NCBI GenBank assembly: GCA_035325905.1
Contig: DAOKYY010000008.1
Span: forward strand, 14,754-78,753
Reading direction: 5' to 3'
Source: DYGX01 sp035325905
GTDB taxonomy: Bacteria; Chloroflexota; Anaerolineae; Aggregatilineales; Aggregatilineaceae
DNA: 64,000 nt
The number at the start of each line of letters is the position of its first letter. The first letter of the stretch is position 1. The notes beneath the pieces were generated by a model, which had not been told where the DNA came from, did not search any database, and worked only from the letters and a program-made list of their open reading frames with translations. Position numbers and translations under genes: made by a program. This document shows positions 50,808 through 60,600 of this stretch, one piece after another.

Positions 50808-53240
50808 ATGGGATTGCGAAACGAGCACGACTTGATGATCGGACACGGCATCAGCGAGTTCTACGGCATACAAGACGCGGCGCCCGACGAGCAGGGCCTG
50901 ATCAAGCGCGTCGTCGTGGGGCTGGCCGATACGGTTGTATTTCCGCGGACGGTTACGCCGTTGTTCGTGCGCGACGAGGCCGATATCCGCGCGATCCAGG
51001 CCGCGCAGGAGCAGCAGCAGACTGTGATCGGCGTGCTGATGCGCGACCCTGAAGGCGGCGATCTGGCCCTGGCGAACGCGTATCCGATCGCGACCGAGAT
51101 GGCGCTCGGCCGCCTGATGCACTTGCCGGAAGGTGACACCACGGTTCTCGCGCAGGGGCGCCGCCGCGTGGAGCTGGTTGAGATCAGCGAGACGAGTGGC
51201 GTGCTGCGCGCGCGGGCGAGGCCGGTGAGCGAGATGGTCGAGCCGCTGCGCGACGTGACCGCGCTGCGCCGGGCTGTGCTGAACCTGTTTCAACGTTGCG
51301 TCGAGCTTAGCCCTGATCTGCCCGAAGAAGCCTATATTTACGCGCTGAACATCGAGGAGCCGAGCTGGCTGGCCGATCTGCTGGCGTCGTCGCTGAACTT
51401 GAGCGTAGACGAGCGGCGCGAGGCGCTGCAAACGGCCGAACCAGTCGAGCGGCTGCGCTGGATCAGCGGCGTGCTGGGGCGCGAGGTCGAGATGCTGGAG
51501 CTGGAGAACAAGATTCAGACCCAGGTGCGGCAGGAGATCGACCAGTCCCAGCGCGAATACTACCTGCGCGAGCAGATGCGCGCGATCCAGCATGAGCTGG
51601 GCGAGACAGACATCTTCCAACAAGACCTGCAAGAGGTGCGCAAGCGTATCGCGGAGACGGAGTTCCCGCCGGATGTTCGCGAGAAGACGGAGAGGGAGCT
51701 GGCGCGGCTGGCGCTGCTGCCGCCGCTGGCCCCCGAAGTCGGCCTGGTGCGTACCTATCTGGACTGGCTGCTTGACCTGCCGTGGCAGGCGACGCCGGAA
51801 GATAGCGTCGACCTGGCGCGCGCCGCGCAGGTGCTTGAATCGGAGCATTTCGGGCTGCGTAAGGCCAAAGACCGCATTCTGGAGCACATGGCCGTGCGCC
51901 AGCTTGCGCCGGACAAAATGCGCAGCCCGATCCTGTGCTTTGTCGGGCCGCCCGGCACCGGCAAGACCTCGATGGGCAAGAGCATCGCCCGCGCGCTGGG
52001 CCGCGAGTTCGTGCGCGTCAGTCTGGGCGGTGTGCGCGACGAAGCCGAGATTCGCGGCCACCGACGGACGTACATCGGCGCGCTGCCGGGCCGGATCATC
52101 CAGACTATGCGCCGCGCCGGGACGATCAACCCGGTGTTCATGCTCGACGAGATCGACAAGCTCGGCATGGACTTTCGGGGCGATCCGGCGGCGGCCTTGC
52201 TCGAAGTGCTTGATCCAGAGCAGAACCAGGCGTTCTCCGACCACTATCTGGATGTGGCCTATGACCTGTCGAAGGTGCTGTTTATCACGACGGCCAACGA
52301 CATCGACCCGATTCCGCCCGCGCTGCTCGACCGGATGGAGCTGATCGAGTTTCCGGGGTACACCGAGGACGAGAAGATCAGTATCGCGCGCAAGTTTCTG
52401 ATTCCGCGCCAGCTGGAGCAGCACGGACTGGAAAAGCAAAAAATTCGCTTCGATACCGGCGCGCTGCAAACCATCATCCGGGCTTATACCTACGAGGCCG
52501 GGGTGCGCAACTTCGAGCGCGAGATTGCGAAGGTCTGCCGCAAGCTGGCGCGGCGCCTGGCCGAGAGGAAACCGCTGGCCCGGCGCATTACGGCGGAAGG
52601 GATCGATAAGTATCTTGGCCCGCCGCAGATCATCTCGCCGCTGGCCGAGGAGCACGACGAAATCGGCGTGGCGACCGGTCTCGCCTGGACCGAGGCGGGC
52701 GGCGACCTGATGGCAATCGAGGTCACACTGCTGCCCGGAAAGGGCATGCTGATGCTGACCGGGCAGCTTGGCGACGTGATGCAAGAGTCAGCGCAAACCG
52801 CGCTGAGTTACGTTCGCTCGCGCGCCGCGCGCTTCGGCATCGACGCCGACGAGTTCGAGCGGCTGGACATTCACGTGCACCTGCCGGAAGGCGCGATCCC
52901 GAAAGACGGGCCGTCCGCCGGGATCACGCTCGCGACGGCGATGACTTCGGCGTTGTTGCAGCGGCGGGTGCGGCGCGATGTCGCGATGACAGGCGAGATC
53001 ACGCTGCGCGGGAACATCCTGCCGGTGGGCGGGCTGCGCGAAAAGGTTCTCACCGCGCACCGCCTGGGCGTGAGGAAAGTGCTGCTGCCCAAGCGCAACG
53101 AAAAAGACCTGGCTGAGCTGCCGCCGCGTCGCAAGCTACGCGGCCTGGAGCTGGTGTTGGTCTCGCATATGGACGAGGTGCTCGAGCACGCGCTGCTCGA
53201 TGCGGAGGCCGTGGACTCGCCTCCGCCACCGGCGCCATAG
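50808..53240 (+). CDS. lon: ATP-dependent Lon protease
   Basis: AAA+ serine protease of about 810 residues, normal for bacterial LonA. The N-terminal substrate domain runs to about 300, with a coiled coil (KIQTQVRQEIDQSQREYYLR). Walker A is GPPGTGKTSMGKSIARAL (about 381-390) and Walker B FMLDEIDKLG. The protease domain has the Ser-Lys dyad at Ser703 (PKDGPSAGITLA) and Lys746 (GGLREKVLTAHRLG). It degrades damaged and regulatory proteins in the cytoplasm. ATG 50808 is the likely start; ATG 50835 is possible. It follows folC by five bases, so the two share a transcript. Confidence 0.96.
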   Translation: MGLRNEHDLMIGHGISEFYGIQDAAPDEQGLIKRVVVGLADTVVFPRTVTPLFVRDEADIRAIQAAQEQQQTVIGVLMRDPEGGDLALANAYPIATEMALGRLMHLPEGDTTVLAQGRRRVELVEISETSGVLRARARPVSEMVEPLRDVTALRRAVLNLFQRCVELSPDLPEEAYIYALNIEEPSWLADLLASSLNLSVDERREALQTAEPVERLRWISGVLGREVEMLELENKIQTQVRQEIDQSQREYYLREQMRAIQHELGETDIFQQDLQEVRKRIAETEFPPDVREKTERELARLALLPPLAPEVGLVRTYLDWLLDLPWQATPEDSVDLARAAQVLESEHFGLRKAKDRILEHMAVRQLAPDKMRSPILCFVGPPGTGKTSMGKSIARALGREFVRVSLGGVRDEAEIRGHRRTYIGALPGRIIQTMRRAGTINPVFMLDEIDKLGMDFRGDPAAALLEVLDPEQNQAFSDHYLDVAYDLSKVLFITTANDIDPIPPALLDRMELIEFPGYTEDEKISIARKFLIPRQLEQHGLEKQKIRFDTGALQTIIRAYTYEAGVRNFEREIAKVCRKLARRLAERKPLARRITAEGIDKYLGPPQIISPLAEEHDEIGVATGLAWTEAGGDLMAIEVTLLPGKGMLMLTGQLGDVMQESAQTALSYVRSRAARFGIDADEFERLDIHVHLPEGAIPKDGPSAGITLATAMTSALLQRRVRRDVAMTGEITLRGNILPVGGLREKVLTAHRLGVRKVLLPKRNEKDLAELPPRRKLRGLELVLVSHMDEVLEHALLDAEAVDSPPPPAP

Positions 53241-53272
53241 GTAACACACGGGGGCAGGGACGGGGGCAAGCT

Positions 53273-54745
53273 ATGGCAACGGATCGGACGAACGCGGTGA
53301 ACACCGCGCAGTTTCAGACGGTCGAGCGCCAGCAAAAGCTGGACGAAGAGGCCATTCTGCGCCTGCTGGCATCGGGGCGGACCGCGACCGCCGACTGGCT
53401 GCCGGGGCGCGCCTCGGCCAGCGACATCGCCGAGACGCTGGCCGGGATGGCGAACGCGCGCGGCGGCGTGCTGGTGCTGGGCGTCACGCCACGCGCGGAC
53501 CGGCCGGTCGGCGTGGATGACGCCGAGAACGCGGTCAACCGCGTGCTGGAAGCGGCGCTCTCGATCACGCCCCCGCTGATTATCCCCTTCCCGCAACTGG
53601 TGCACGTTAAAGGCTCGACGATGATCGCCGTGGTGGTGCCGCGTGGTATGCCGCATATCTACGCGCTTGAGGGGCGCTATCTGACGCGCGACGGCGCGCG
53701 CAACACGCCGCTCGTGCCGCAGCGCCTGCGCCGCCTGCTGCTGGAGCGCGGCGACGTGTCGTTTGAGTCAGAACCCGCGCACCACGCGCGGCGCGAAGAC
53801 CTCGACTGGGAGCAGGTGGAAGCCTACGCCTACGGCCTGAGCGGAATGAGCGGCATCTCGCCAGAGCAGGTGCTGATCAAGCGTGGCTGCCTGGTAAGCC
53901 GTGACGGGGAGCTGCGCCCCACCAACGCCGGAATTCTGCTGTTTGGCAAAGACCCGCAGCAGTTTCTGCGCGGGTCGGATATCACCGCGGCGCGCTTCGC
54001 CGGTAAAGAAATGGGCGACGTGTTCACGCGGCAAGACCTGACCGGCACGCTGCCGCAGCAAATCCGCCGCGCCGAGACTTTTCTGGTCGATAACCTGCGA
54101 CGGGGGGTGCAGATCGGCGAGCAGATGGCGCGCAGCGAGCAGTACGAGTACCCGCTCAAGGCCGTGCGCGAGCTGGTCGTCAACGCCGTGGCGCACCGCG
54201 ACTATAGCATTCAGGGCGATGGCATCCGGCTCTACCTGTTTGGGGATCGGCTGGAAATCACCAGCCCTGGCAACCTGCCCGGCCCAGTGACGGTTGACAA
54301 CATCGCAGAGGAGCGATTCTCGCGCAACTCGGCCATCGTCCAGGTGCTCTCTGACATGGGCTTCATCGAGCGGCTGGGGTATGGGGTGGACCGCGTGCTG
54401 AGCCTGATGCGCGAGGCGGAGTTGCCGGAGCCGCGCTTCGTCGAGACGGCGGGTGGCTTCCGCGTGACACTCTACAACAAGCCGTCTGGCGCGGGAGAAT
54501 CTTCCGAGCCGGAGCTGTTTGGCGGCATCTTCCGGGGCGAGCCGGTCAACCGCCGCCAGGAATACGCGCTGGATTTCCTGATCAACCGCAAGAACGCGCG
54601 CATCACCAATAAAGACCTGCAAGAACTCTGCCCCGATGTTCACCCCGAAACTATCCGGCGCGATTTCGCGGACCTGGTCAGCCGGGGGATTCTCCTCAAA
54701 ATGGGCGAGAAGCGCGGCTCGTACTACGTGCTGAAGCGCAAGTAA
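53273..54745 (+). CDS. AlbA-type ATP-binding transcriptional regulator-like protein
   Basis: Protein of 490 residues with three parts. An AlbA_2/Schlafen-like N-terminal domain (about 25-150) keeps LAGMANARGGVLVLGVTPRA and the following strands, but its usual E-F-K catalytic element near the start reads ADWLPG. A GHKL-type ATPase domain (about 280-400) has YPLKAVRELVVNAVAHRDYS, DRLEITSPGNLPGPV and FIERLGYGVDRVL. A C-terminal winged helix (about 430-490) has LQELCPDVHPETIRRDFADL. Such proteins act as regulators or in stress responses. It starts 33 bases after lon. Confidence 0.85.
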   Translation: MATDRTNAVNTAQFQTVERQQKLDEEAILRLLASGRTATADWLPGRASASDIAETLAGMANARGGVLVLGVTPRADRPVGVDDAENAVNRVLEAALSITPPLIIPFPQLVHVKGSTMIAVVVPRGMPHIYALEGRYLTRDGARNTPLVPQRLRRLLLERGDVSFESEPAHHARREDLDWEQVEAYAYGLSGMSGISPEQVLIKRGCLVSRDGELRPTNAGILLFGKDPQQFLRGSDITAARFAGKEMGDVFTRQDLTGTLPQQIRRAETFLVDNLRRGVQIGEQMARSEQYEYPLKAVRELVVNAVAHRDYSIQGDGIRLYLFGDRLEITSPGNLPGPVTVDNIAEERFSRNSAIVQVLSDMGFIERLGYGVDRVLSLMREAELPEPRFVETAGGFRVTLYNKPSGAGESSEPELFGGIFRGEPVNRRQEYALDFLINRKNARITNKDLQELCPDVHPETIRRDFADLVSRGILLKMGEKRGSYYVLKRK

Positions 54746-54770
54746 CCCGCGCGGTCCGCGCCGGGATTTT
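54746..54770 (+). terminator. Possible terminator after the AlbA-type gene
   Basis: CCCGCGC pairs with GCGCCGGG (one bulged C) around GGTCC, followed by ATTTT. Confidence 0.45.
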
Positions 54771-54862
54771 AGAGGTTACAGGGGCCACATTCTGTGGTAT
54801 CGTTATGTCTTTGCGGTCTCGGACGGTGTATCGGCGCGGTATCGTAGGTGATTAGCAGCGAC

Positions 54863-56536
54863 ATGATGGGACGGTCCACCCGGAACTGGCTGGGCGTGCT
54901 GGCCGTGCTGGCGGTTGCGCTCAGCGCCTGCACGTTGAGCGTCGATGAGGTGGCTTCGCAGCCCAGCCCGACCCCTAGCCCCACCGAAACCCTGACCCCA
55001 ACTGTTCTGCCCACGGCGACGGCCAGCCCGGCGCCGACGCTGACGCCCAGCATCACGCCAACGCCGACGATCACGCTGACCCCGACCGTGACTCCCACCG
55101 CGACCGAGACTCCGCTGCCGACCGCGACGCCGTTCGCGCCGAGTCTCTACCGCAACGACCAGTGGGCGTCGGTCGAAGTGCCTCCCGCGTTGCGAAACGG
55201 CCTGGACTCGTCGTGGTACGCCTTCTTGAGCGTGAACGAGCGCACTGATGTGACGAATCTGCTGACGCCGGTGGCTCCGCCCGATGAAGAAACGCTATAT
55301 TTGATCAACCCGGCGACCAGCGAACAGCACGAGATTCTAGACCTGCCCGTGACGACCGATACGCGCATCTACTGGGCGCCAGACGGGCAGAAGGTGCTGT
55401 TTTTCCGCGAGCCGACGATGGCGGCGGACGGGACGCGGCTGGGCGGCCTGTATTTGCTCAACCTGCGGCTGGCGATACTGCTGCGCGTATTCGAGATGCC
55501 GGGGCTGACTCCACCCGCGCTGACCGCGCTCGAAACGGGGCCGGCGGCGGGCGGCCCGGCTGACCTGCTGCCGCTGGCGGCAGGCGGGGCGGGGGAGCAT
55601 GTCCCGGTGTGGGCGCCGGACAGCGCGCAGTTCGCCATCACGCTGCAAGATAGCTATGACACCGACATCTACCTGGTGTCGAGCGACGGCTCCTCGTTCC
55701 GCAACCTGACGAGCGATGGCGCGTTTGACTTCTGGCCGGCCTGGTCGCCGGATGGGCGCCGCATCGCCTTTGTGTCTGGGCGGGTGGAATGCCCTTCATG
55801 GGTGCCAGGCGAGCCGGAATCGTGCTCGGGAAGCGGGACTGCGCCGCGCGCGGGTGGAAACCTGTTCGTCCTTGACCTGCAATCCGAGCAGGTCCGGCAG
55901 GTCGGGCAGGCCTGGCTGAACGGCCCGCCAACCTGGGTCAGCAATCTCCAGATCGCCTATACGACGCAGAGCGCAGGGTCGGCGGGCACGTCGGAACTAT
56001 GGGTATCCAACATTCAATCTGGCACAACGCGGAAAATCTCCGCGGATGAGGATGGCCTGGTTCTTGGCGCGTCCTGGGCGCCGGGCGGCTCGCGGGTGAT
56101 CTACCAGCGCTCGACTGAGCCGCGCGGGCTGGTTATGCGCGACAGCAACGGCGGCTTGATTGCGTCCAGCGACCAGCACACGTTTTCGCGCTATGGCTTC
56201 GCCGCTGGATGGTCGCCCGCCGGGGACCTGGTAGCGATTGCCGGGCAGAACAGCCTGTGCCCATACGGCCTGATCGTCGCGCGGAGCGATCTAACTGTCG
56301 TCACTGGGCCGCTGGCGAACGCGCGCGCGTGCGCGCCGAGCTATTCCCCGGATGGGCGGTGGCTGGCGTTTGCGGGAATCCAGCAGCGCGTGGGATACGA
56401 TGACGGGCGGCTTGATCTCTACGTCGCGCAGCCGAACGGCTACGGCGCGACGAACCTGACCAGCCGCCTGCGGGGCGAGATCCGCGTGCTGGGGTGGGTG
56501 GGGCCGTCTCAAATAGCCGGTGGGGCGAGCGACTAG
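54863..56536 (+). CDS. TolB-like beta-propeller lipoprotein
   Basis: Exported lipoprotein of about 557 residues. The signal segment ends in the lipobox LSAC (VLAVALSACTLS). A long Thr/Pro linker follows (about 30-100). The rest is a beta-propeller with repeats of the PD40 type: HVPVWAPDSAQFAITLQ, FWPAWSPDGRRIAFVSGR, LVLGASWAPGGSRVIYQRS, YGFAAGWSPAGDLVAIAGQN and CAPSYSPDGRWLAFAG. Such proteins bind other proteins or substrates at the cell surface; an enzymatic role is not indicated. The start is ATG 54863 or 54866; a GTG at 54848 is also open. The gap upstream holds no clear promoter. Confidence 0.87.
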   Translation: MMGRSTRNWLGVLAVLAVALSACTLSVDEVASQPSPTPSPTETLTPTVLPTATASPAPTLTPSITPTPTITLTPTVTPTATETPLPTATPFAPSLYRNDQWASVEVPPALRNGLDSSWYAFLSVNERTDVTNLLTPVAPPDEETLYLINPATSEQHEILDLPVTTDTRIYWAPDGQKVLFFREPTMAADGTRLGGLYLLNLRLAILLRVFEMPGLTPPALTALETGPAAGGPADLLPLAAGGAGEHVPVWAPDSAQFAITLQDSYDTDIYLVSSDGSSFRNLTSDGAFDFWPAWSPDGRRIAFVSGRVECPSWVPGEPESCSGSGTAPRAGGNLFVLDLQSEQVRQVGQAWLNGPPTWVSNLQIAYTTQSAGSAGTSELWVSNIQSGTTRKISADEDGLVLGASWAPGGSRVIYQRSTEPRGLVMRDSNGGLIASSDQHTFSRYGFAAGWSPAGDLVAIAGQNSLCPYGLIVARSDLTVVTGPLANARACAPSYSPDGRWLAFAGIQQRVGYDDGRLDLYVAQPNGYGATNLTSRLRGEIRVLGWVGPSQIAGGASD

Positions 56537-56566
56537 CGGCAAAGACTCGCATCAAGGAGGCAGCAC

Positions 56567-57421
56567 ATGGCAGCGCGTACCGCGATCGTCACCGATAGCA
56601 CCTGCAACCTTCCGCCGGACCTGGCGCGCGAGCGTGGGATTCACGTCGTGCCGCTGTATGTCGTCTGGGGAGACGAAAGCCTGCGAGACGGGATCGACAT
56701 CCACGAACAGGAGTTTTACGCCCGGCTGCGCGCCTCGAAGGACATCCCCAAAACCTCACAAGCAACCCCACAGGACTTCGTGCTAGCCTTCGAGCAGGCT
56801 CGCGCGGCGGCCAATGCCGACGAAGTGGTGTGCGCGGTCGTGTCGAGCGCCCTGAGCGGCACTTACGCTTCGGCGATTCTGGCGCAGGATATGGTCGATT
56901 TTCCGGTGCAGGTAATTGACACACGCCAGGTTTCGTGGGCGCTCGGACATGTCACGCTGGCGGCTGCTGACGCGCGCGACAATGGGGCGTCAGCGGACGA
57001 GATCGCGGCGGCGGCGCGGGACGCGGCAGCGCGGCAGCAGCTGGTTTTTACCATCGACAGCCTGGAGCATCTCAAGCGGGGCGGGCGGATCAGCAGCGGC
57101 AAGCTGTTTGTTGGCTCGGCGCTGAACATCAAGCCTGTCCTGGTCGTGCGGGAGGGTGTGATCGAGGCGGTCGAAAACGTCCGCACGCGCAAGCGGGCCT
57201 TGCAGCAGCTTCCGAAGGTCGCCGCCGATGTCCTCGATGGGCGGCAGGTAAAGCGTCTGTCGGTGCTGCATGCTGACGCCGAAGCCGAAGGGCGCGCGGT
57301 ACTTGAGCAGGCTCAGCAGCAGTTCCAGCCTGAAGAGATCATGTTCGCCTATGCGACGACGGTGCTGGGCGTGCACGCCGGGCCAGGCGCGGTTGGGCTG
57401 GTGGTGGAGTGGAGCGCCTGA
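56567..57421 (+). CDS. DegV-family fatty-acid-binding protein
   Basis: Protein of 284 residues. It opens with AIVTDSTCNLPPDLARERGI and VVPLYVVWGDESLRDGIDI, the standard DegV start. The TSQATPQDFV segment and VSSALSGTYASAILA lie in the lipid-binding pocket, and the C-terminal domain has ALNIKPVLVVREGVIEAVEN. DegV/FakB proteins bind fatty acids and, with FakA, present them for phosphorylation; no fakA gene is in the window. AAGGAGG six bases before ATG 56567 sets the start. It ends at a repeat-rich convergent gap shared with mfd. Confidence 0.93.
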   Translation: MAARTAIVTDSTCNLPPDLARERGIHVVPLYVVWGDESLRDGIDIHEQEFYARLRASKDIPKTSQATPQDFVLAFEQARAAANADEVVCAVVSSALSGTYASAILAQDMVDFPVQVIDTRQVSWALGHVTLAAADARDNGASADEIAAAARDAAARQQLVFTIDSLEHLKRGGRISSGKLFVGSALNIKPVLVVREGVIEAVENVRTRKRALQQLPKVAADVLDGRQVKRLSVLHADAEAEGRAVLEQAQQQFQPEEIMFAYATTVLGVHAGPGAVGLVVEWSA

Positions 57422-57632
57422 CCGCCGGACTACGCGGCGCTTTTCACACATATCCCCCATCAAATCCCACATATGGTGGGTTATGCAGGATACTGCGGGT
57501 AAATGTGGGATTGTGGCGCTGTCCAGAGCGTCCCCAGGAGCATCTTCTGGCTATTTGCCCGCCACAGAGATATCCCACATATCCCACATTCTCGTGAAAC
57601 AGTTGTGGGATATGTGGGATATGTGGGATAAC
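57422..57632. repeat. Repeat-rich convergent gap with long hairpin and 9-bp tandem repeats
   Basis: Gap between degV (rightward) and mfd (leftward). It contains a perfect 18-base inverted repeat, TATCCCACA twice (57571-57588) and TGTGGGATA twice (57604-57621), around a 15-base loop, with a third TGTGGGATA at 57622-57630. A second pairing joins GCGGGTAAAT (57495-57504) to ATTTGCCCGC (57553-57562) with one G-U pair. More partial copies lie at 57450-57478 and 57504-57516. It may serve as a bidirectional terminator, a protein-binding site or a structured RNA; no T-run marks a standard terminator. Confidence 0.65.
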
Positions 57633-60600
57633 TCAGGCGAATGGCGCCTGCGTCTGCACGACTTCCAGCTTTTCCAACACGTCAACCAGGCTGGCCTGCC
57701 ACTCGGCCTCCGGGCGCCCATCTGCCGGGAGCCAGACGCCCGTCCGGCTGACACGCGTGTTGTGGCCGAGCGCCTGCTGGAGCGCGCCGCGATCGATGCT
57801 GGCGAGGTAGGGCAGGCGGATCGTGATCTGGCCGTTTTCGGTGGCGATCGCGCTGGCGTTGGCGCGCTGCGCCAGCAGCTTGACCCGAATCTGGAACAGC
57901 AGGCCCTCTACGGCGCGCGGGAGCGTGCCGAACCGATCAGTTAGCTCCGCGCGCATTTCGTCAATCGACTCGAAGCGGTCGATCTCTGCAATGCGCCGGT
58001 AAAGCTGGATACGCAGCGAGGTCTCAGGGATATAGTGCACCGGGAAGTACGCGGGCAGCGGAAGATCGATCGTCACGGTCTGCGCCGTGATCGGCAGGTG
58101 CGGGGCTTCGCCTTCTCCCTTGAGATGGCGCACGGCCTGGGCCAGTAGCTCCGTGTACAGGTGAAAGCCGACGGCCGCGATATGCCCGCTCTGGCGCGTG
58201 CCAAGCATGTCGCCCGCGCCGCGAATCTCCAGATCGCGCATCGCAATCGAGAAGCCTGAGCCAAGCTCCGTCTGCTCGCCAATCGTCTCCAGGCGGGCGC
58301 GGGCGTCGAACGTCAGGCGGCTGGCGCGCGGATGAAAGAAATAGGCGTAGGCCTGGCTCGCGCCGCGCCCGACCCGCCCGCGCAATTGGTAAAGCTGCGC
58401 GAGACCGAACCAGTCGGACCGGTCCACGATCAGCGTGTTGGCGTTTGGAATATCCAGCCCGCTTTCGATGATCGTGGTCGAGAGCAGCACGTCATAATCG
58501 CCCCGCGCGAAAGCGGTCATAATCTCTTCGAGTCGCCCCTCGTCCATCTGGCCGTGGCCGACGGCGACGCTCGCCTCCGGCACCAGCCGGCGCAGATGCG
58601 CCGCAATGGCGTCAATCGACTGCACCCGGTTGTGCACAAAATATACCTGGCCGCCCCGGTCTAGCTCGCGCAGGATCGCCTGGCGCACCAGCTTGTCGTC
58701 ATACGCGCCGACGTGGGTGACGACCGGCAGCCGCTCCTCGGGCGGCGTCTGGATCATGCTGATGTCCCGCACGCCAGCCAGGCTCATGTAGAGAGTGCGG
58801 GGGATCGGCGTAGCCGTCAGCGTCAGCACGTCCACCTCGGTGCGGAACTGCTTGAGCTGTTCCTTGTGCGTGACGCCGAAACGCTGCTCCTCATCGATAA
58901 TCAGCAGGCCGAGATCGCGGAACGATACATCTGGCTGGAGCAGGCGGTGCGTCCCGATCACGATGTCGATCGTGCCCCGCGCCAGCTCGAACAGAATCTG
59001 GCGCTGCTCGGCAGGGGAACGGAAGCGCGAGAGCATCTCGACCTTGATCGGGAAGGAGACGAGGCGACGGGCGAAGGTGTTGAAGTGCTGCTGCGCCAGC
59101 ACCGTTGTCGGCACCAGAATCGCGACTTGCTTGCCGTCCATCACCGCTTTGAAAGCGGCGCGCAGCGCGACTTCGGTTTTCCCGTATCCCACATCGCCGC
59201 AGATCAGGCGGTCCATCGGATGGGGCGATTCCATATCTTCCTTGACCGAGCGAAGCGCGATGAGCTGATCTTCCGTCTCGACGTAGGGGAAGGAGGCTTC
59301 AAGCTCGGCCTGCCAGGGCGTGTCCGGGCTGAAGGCGTGCCCGGTGACGCTGGCTCGTGCAGCGTACAGCTCCAGCAGCTCGCGCGCTACTTCTTCGACG
59401 GCGCGCTGCGTGTTTTCCTTAGCGCGCGTCCATTCCTGCGTCCCCAGCCGGTTGAGCGGCGGCTCGCGGTCGTCCGCGCCGATGTAGCGCGACAGCCGGT
59501 CGGCCTGGTGAATCGGGACGTAGAGCAGGTCGCTCCCAGCGTACTCGATGATCAGGTACTCGCGCTCGCTCTGGTCGATCACGCGCTTTTGAAGGCCAGC
59601 GAAGCGACCGATCCCGTACTCAACGTGCACCACGAAGTCACCCGCCTTGAGATCGGCGAAGGTCGCTTCGGGCGGGACGGCGCGCCTTTGCACGTGGCGG
59701 CGCGGCTCGGGCCGCTGCCAGCCGAACAACTCGGCGTCGGTCAGGAGGTGGTAGCGCCCCGCGCCGGGGGTCAGCGTCCAGCCCTCGGCCAGCGTGCCTT
59801 CGACAAACGTCAGGTCTCCCAGAGCCGCCGACGAGGCGATCCGCGACACAGGCGGGAGGTAGGTGTCCTGCTCGCTCCATAGCTCGGCGAGGCGCTGCGC
59901 TTGCTGGCTGACGACGATCGCGCGCTCGGACCGGCTGGACAGGCGGTGCAGCTCCTCCAGCACATAGCGCAATTGGCCGCCGTAACGCTGGCCGGGCGCA
60001 AACAACTCGCCCAGAACCACGCCGTCGGGTGGAGACAGCTCCGGGTCTGCGCCGAGGCGTAGCACGGCGCGGGTCGATAGCTCGTCCTGAAGCTCGTCCC
60101 AGGTGAGATAGGGCAGCGGGTAATCGGGCGGCAGGTGCCCGGCGGCCAGCTTATCGCGATGGAGCGCGATCGCTTGCTCCTCAAGATCGGCCATGCTGTC
60201 GTGCAGCGCGCCCCAGTCGTCGATCATAATCAGCGCGTCTTCCGGCAGATAGTCGAGCAGAGTCGCCGGCTGGCTGTGGAAGTAGGGCAGGTAGAACTCA
60301 AGGTGCGGGAACGGGGCGCCGTTCGCCAGCGGCTCCTGGTCTGGCAGCGCCGACGTGACATCTTCAGCCGGATCGGGCTGTTGCGCGAACCAGCCCGCCA
60401 GTCTTTCCGCCGCCCCCGGCCCGAAGCGCGGTAGCGCCTCGCGCGCCGGGGGAATCGCGATCTGCTCAATGCTGGCCGACGAGCGCTGGCTCGCGGCGTC
60501 GAAGGCCCGCAAGCTCTCAACCTCGTCGCCAAAGAACTCGATACGCACCGGCTGGCGGGCGGAGACCGGGAAGATATCGAGGATGCCGCCGCGCCGGCTG

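Noticed and set aside
50703..52784. Leftward open frame of 693 codons opposite lon
   Set aside because: Lon on the plus strand has every catalytic motif; the antisense frame has no recognisable domain and is His/Gln/Arg-rich.
54785..54797. Palindrome CCACATTCTGTGG between possible promoter elements ahead of the propeller lipoprotein
   Set aside because: The flanking TTACAG and TATCGT boxes are weak and a single 13-base palindrome is expected by chance in a window of this size.
57571..57630. TATCCCACA repeats as DnaA boxes (replication origin)
   Set aside because: The consensus TTATCCACA differs at three adjacent positions, there is no AT-rich unwinding region and no dnaA or dnaN gene nearby.
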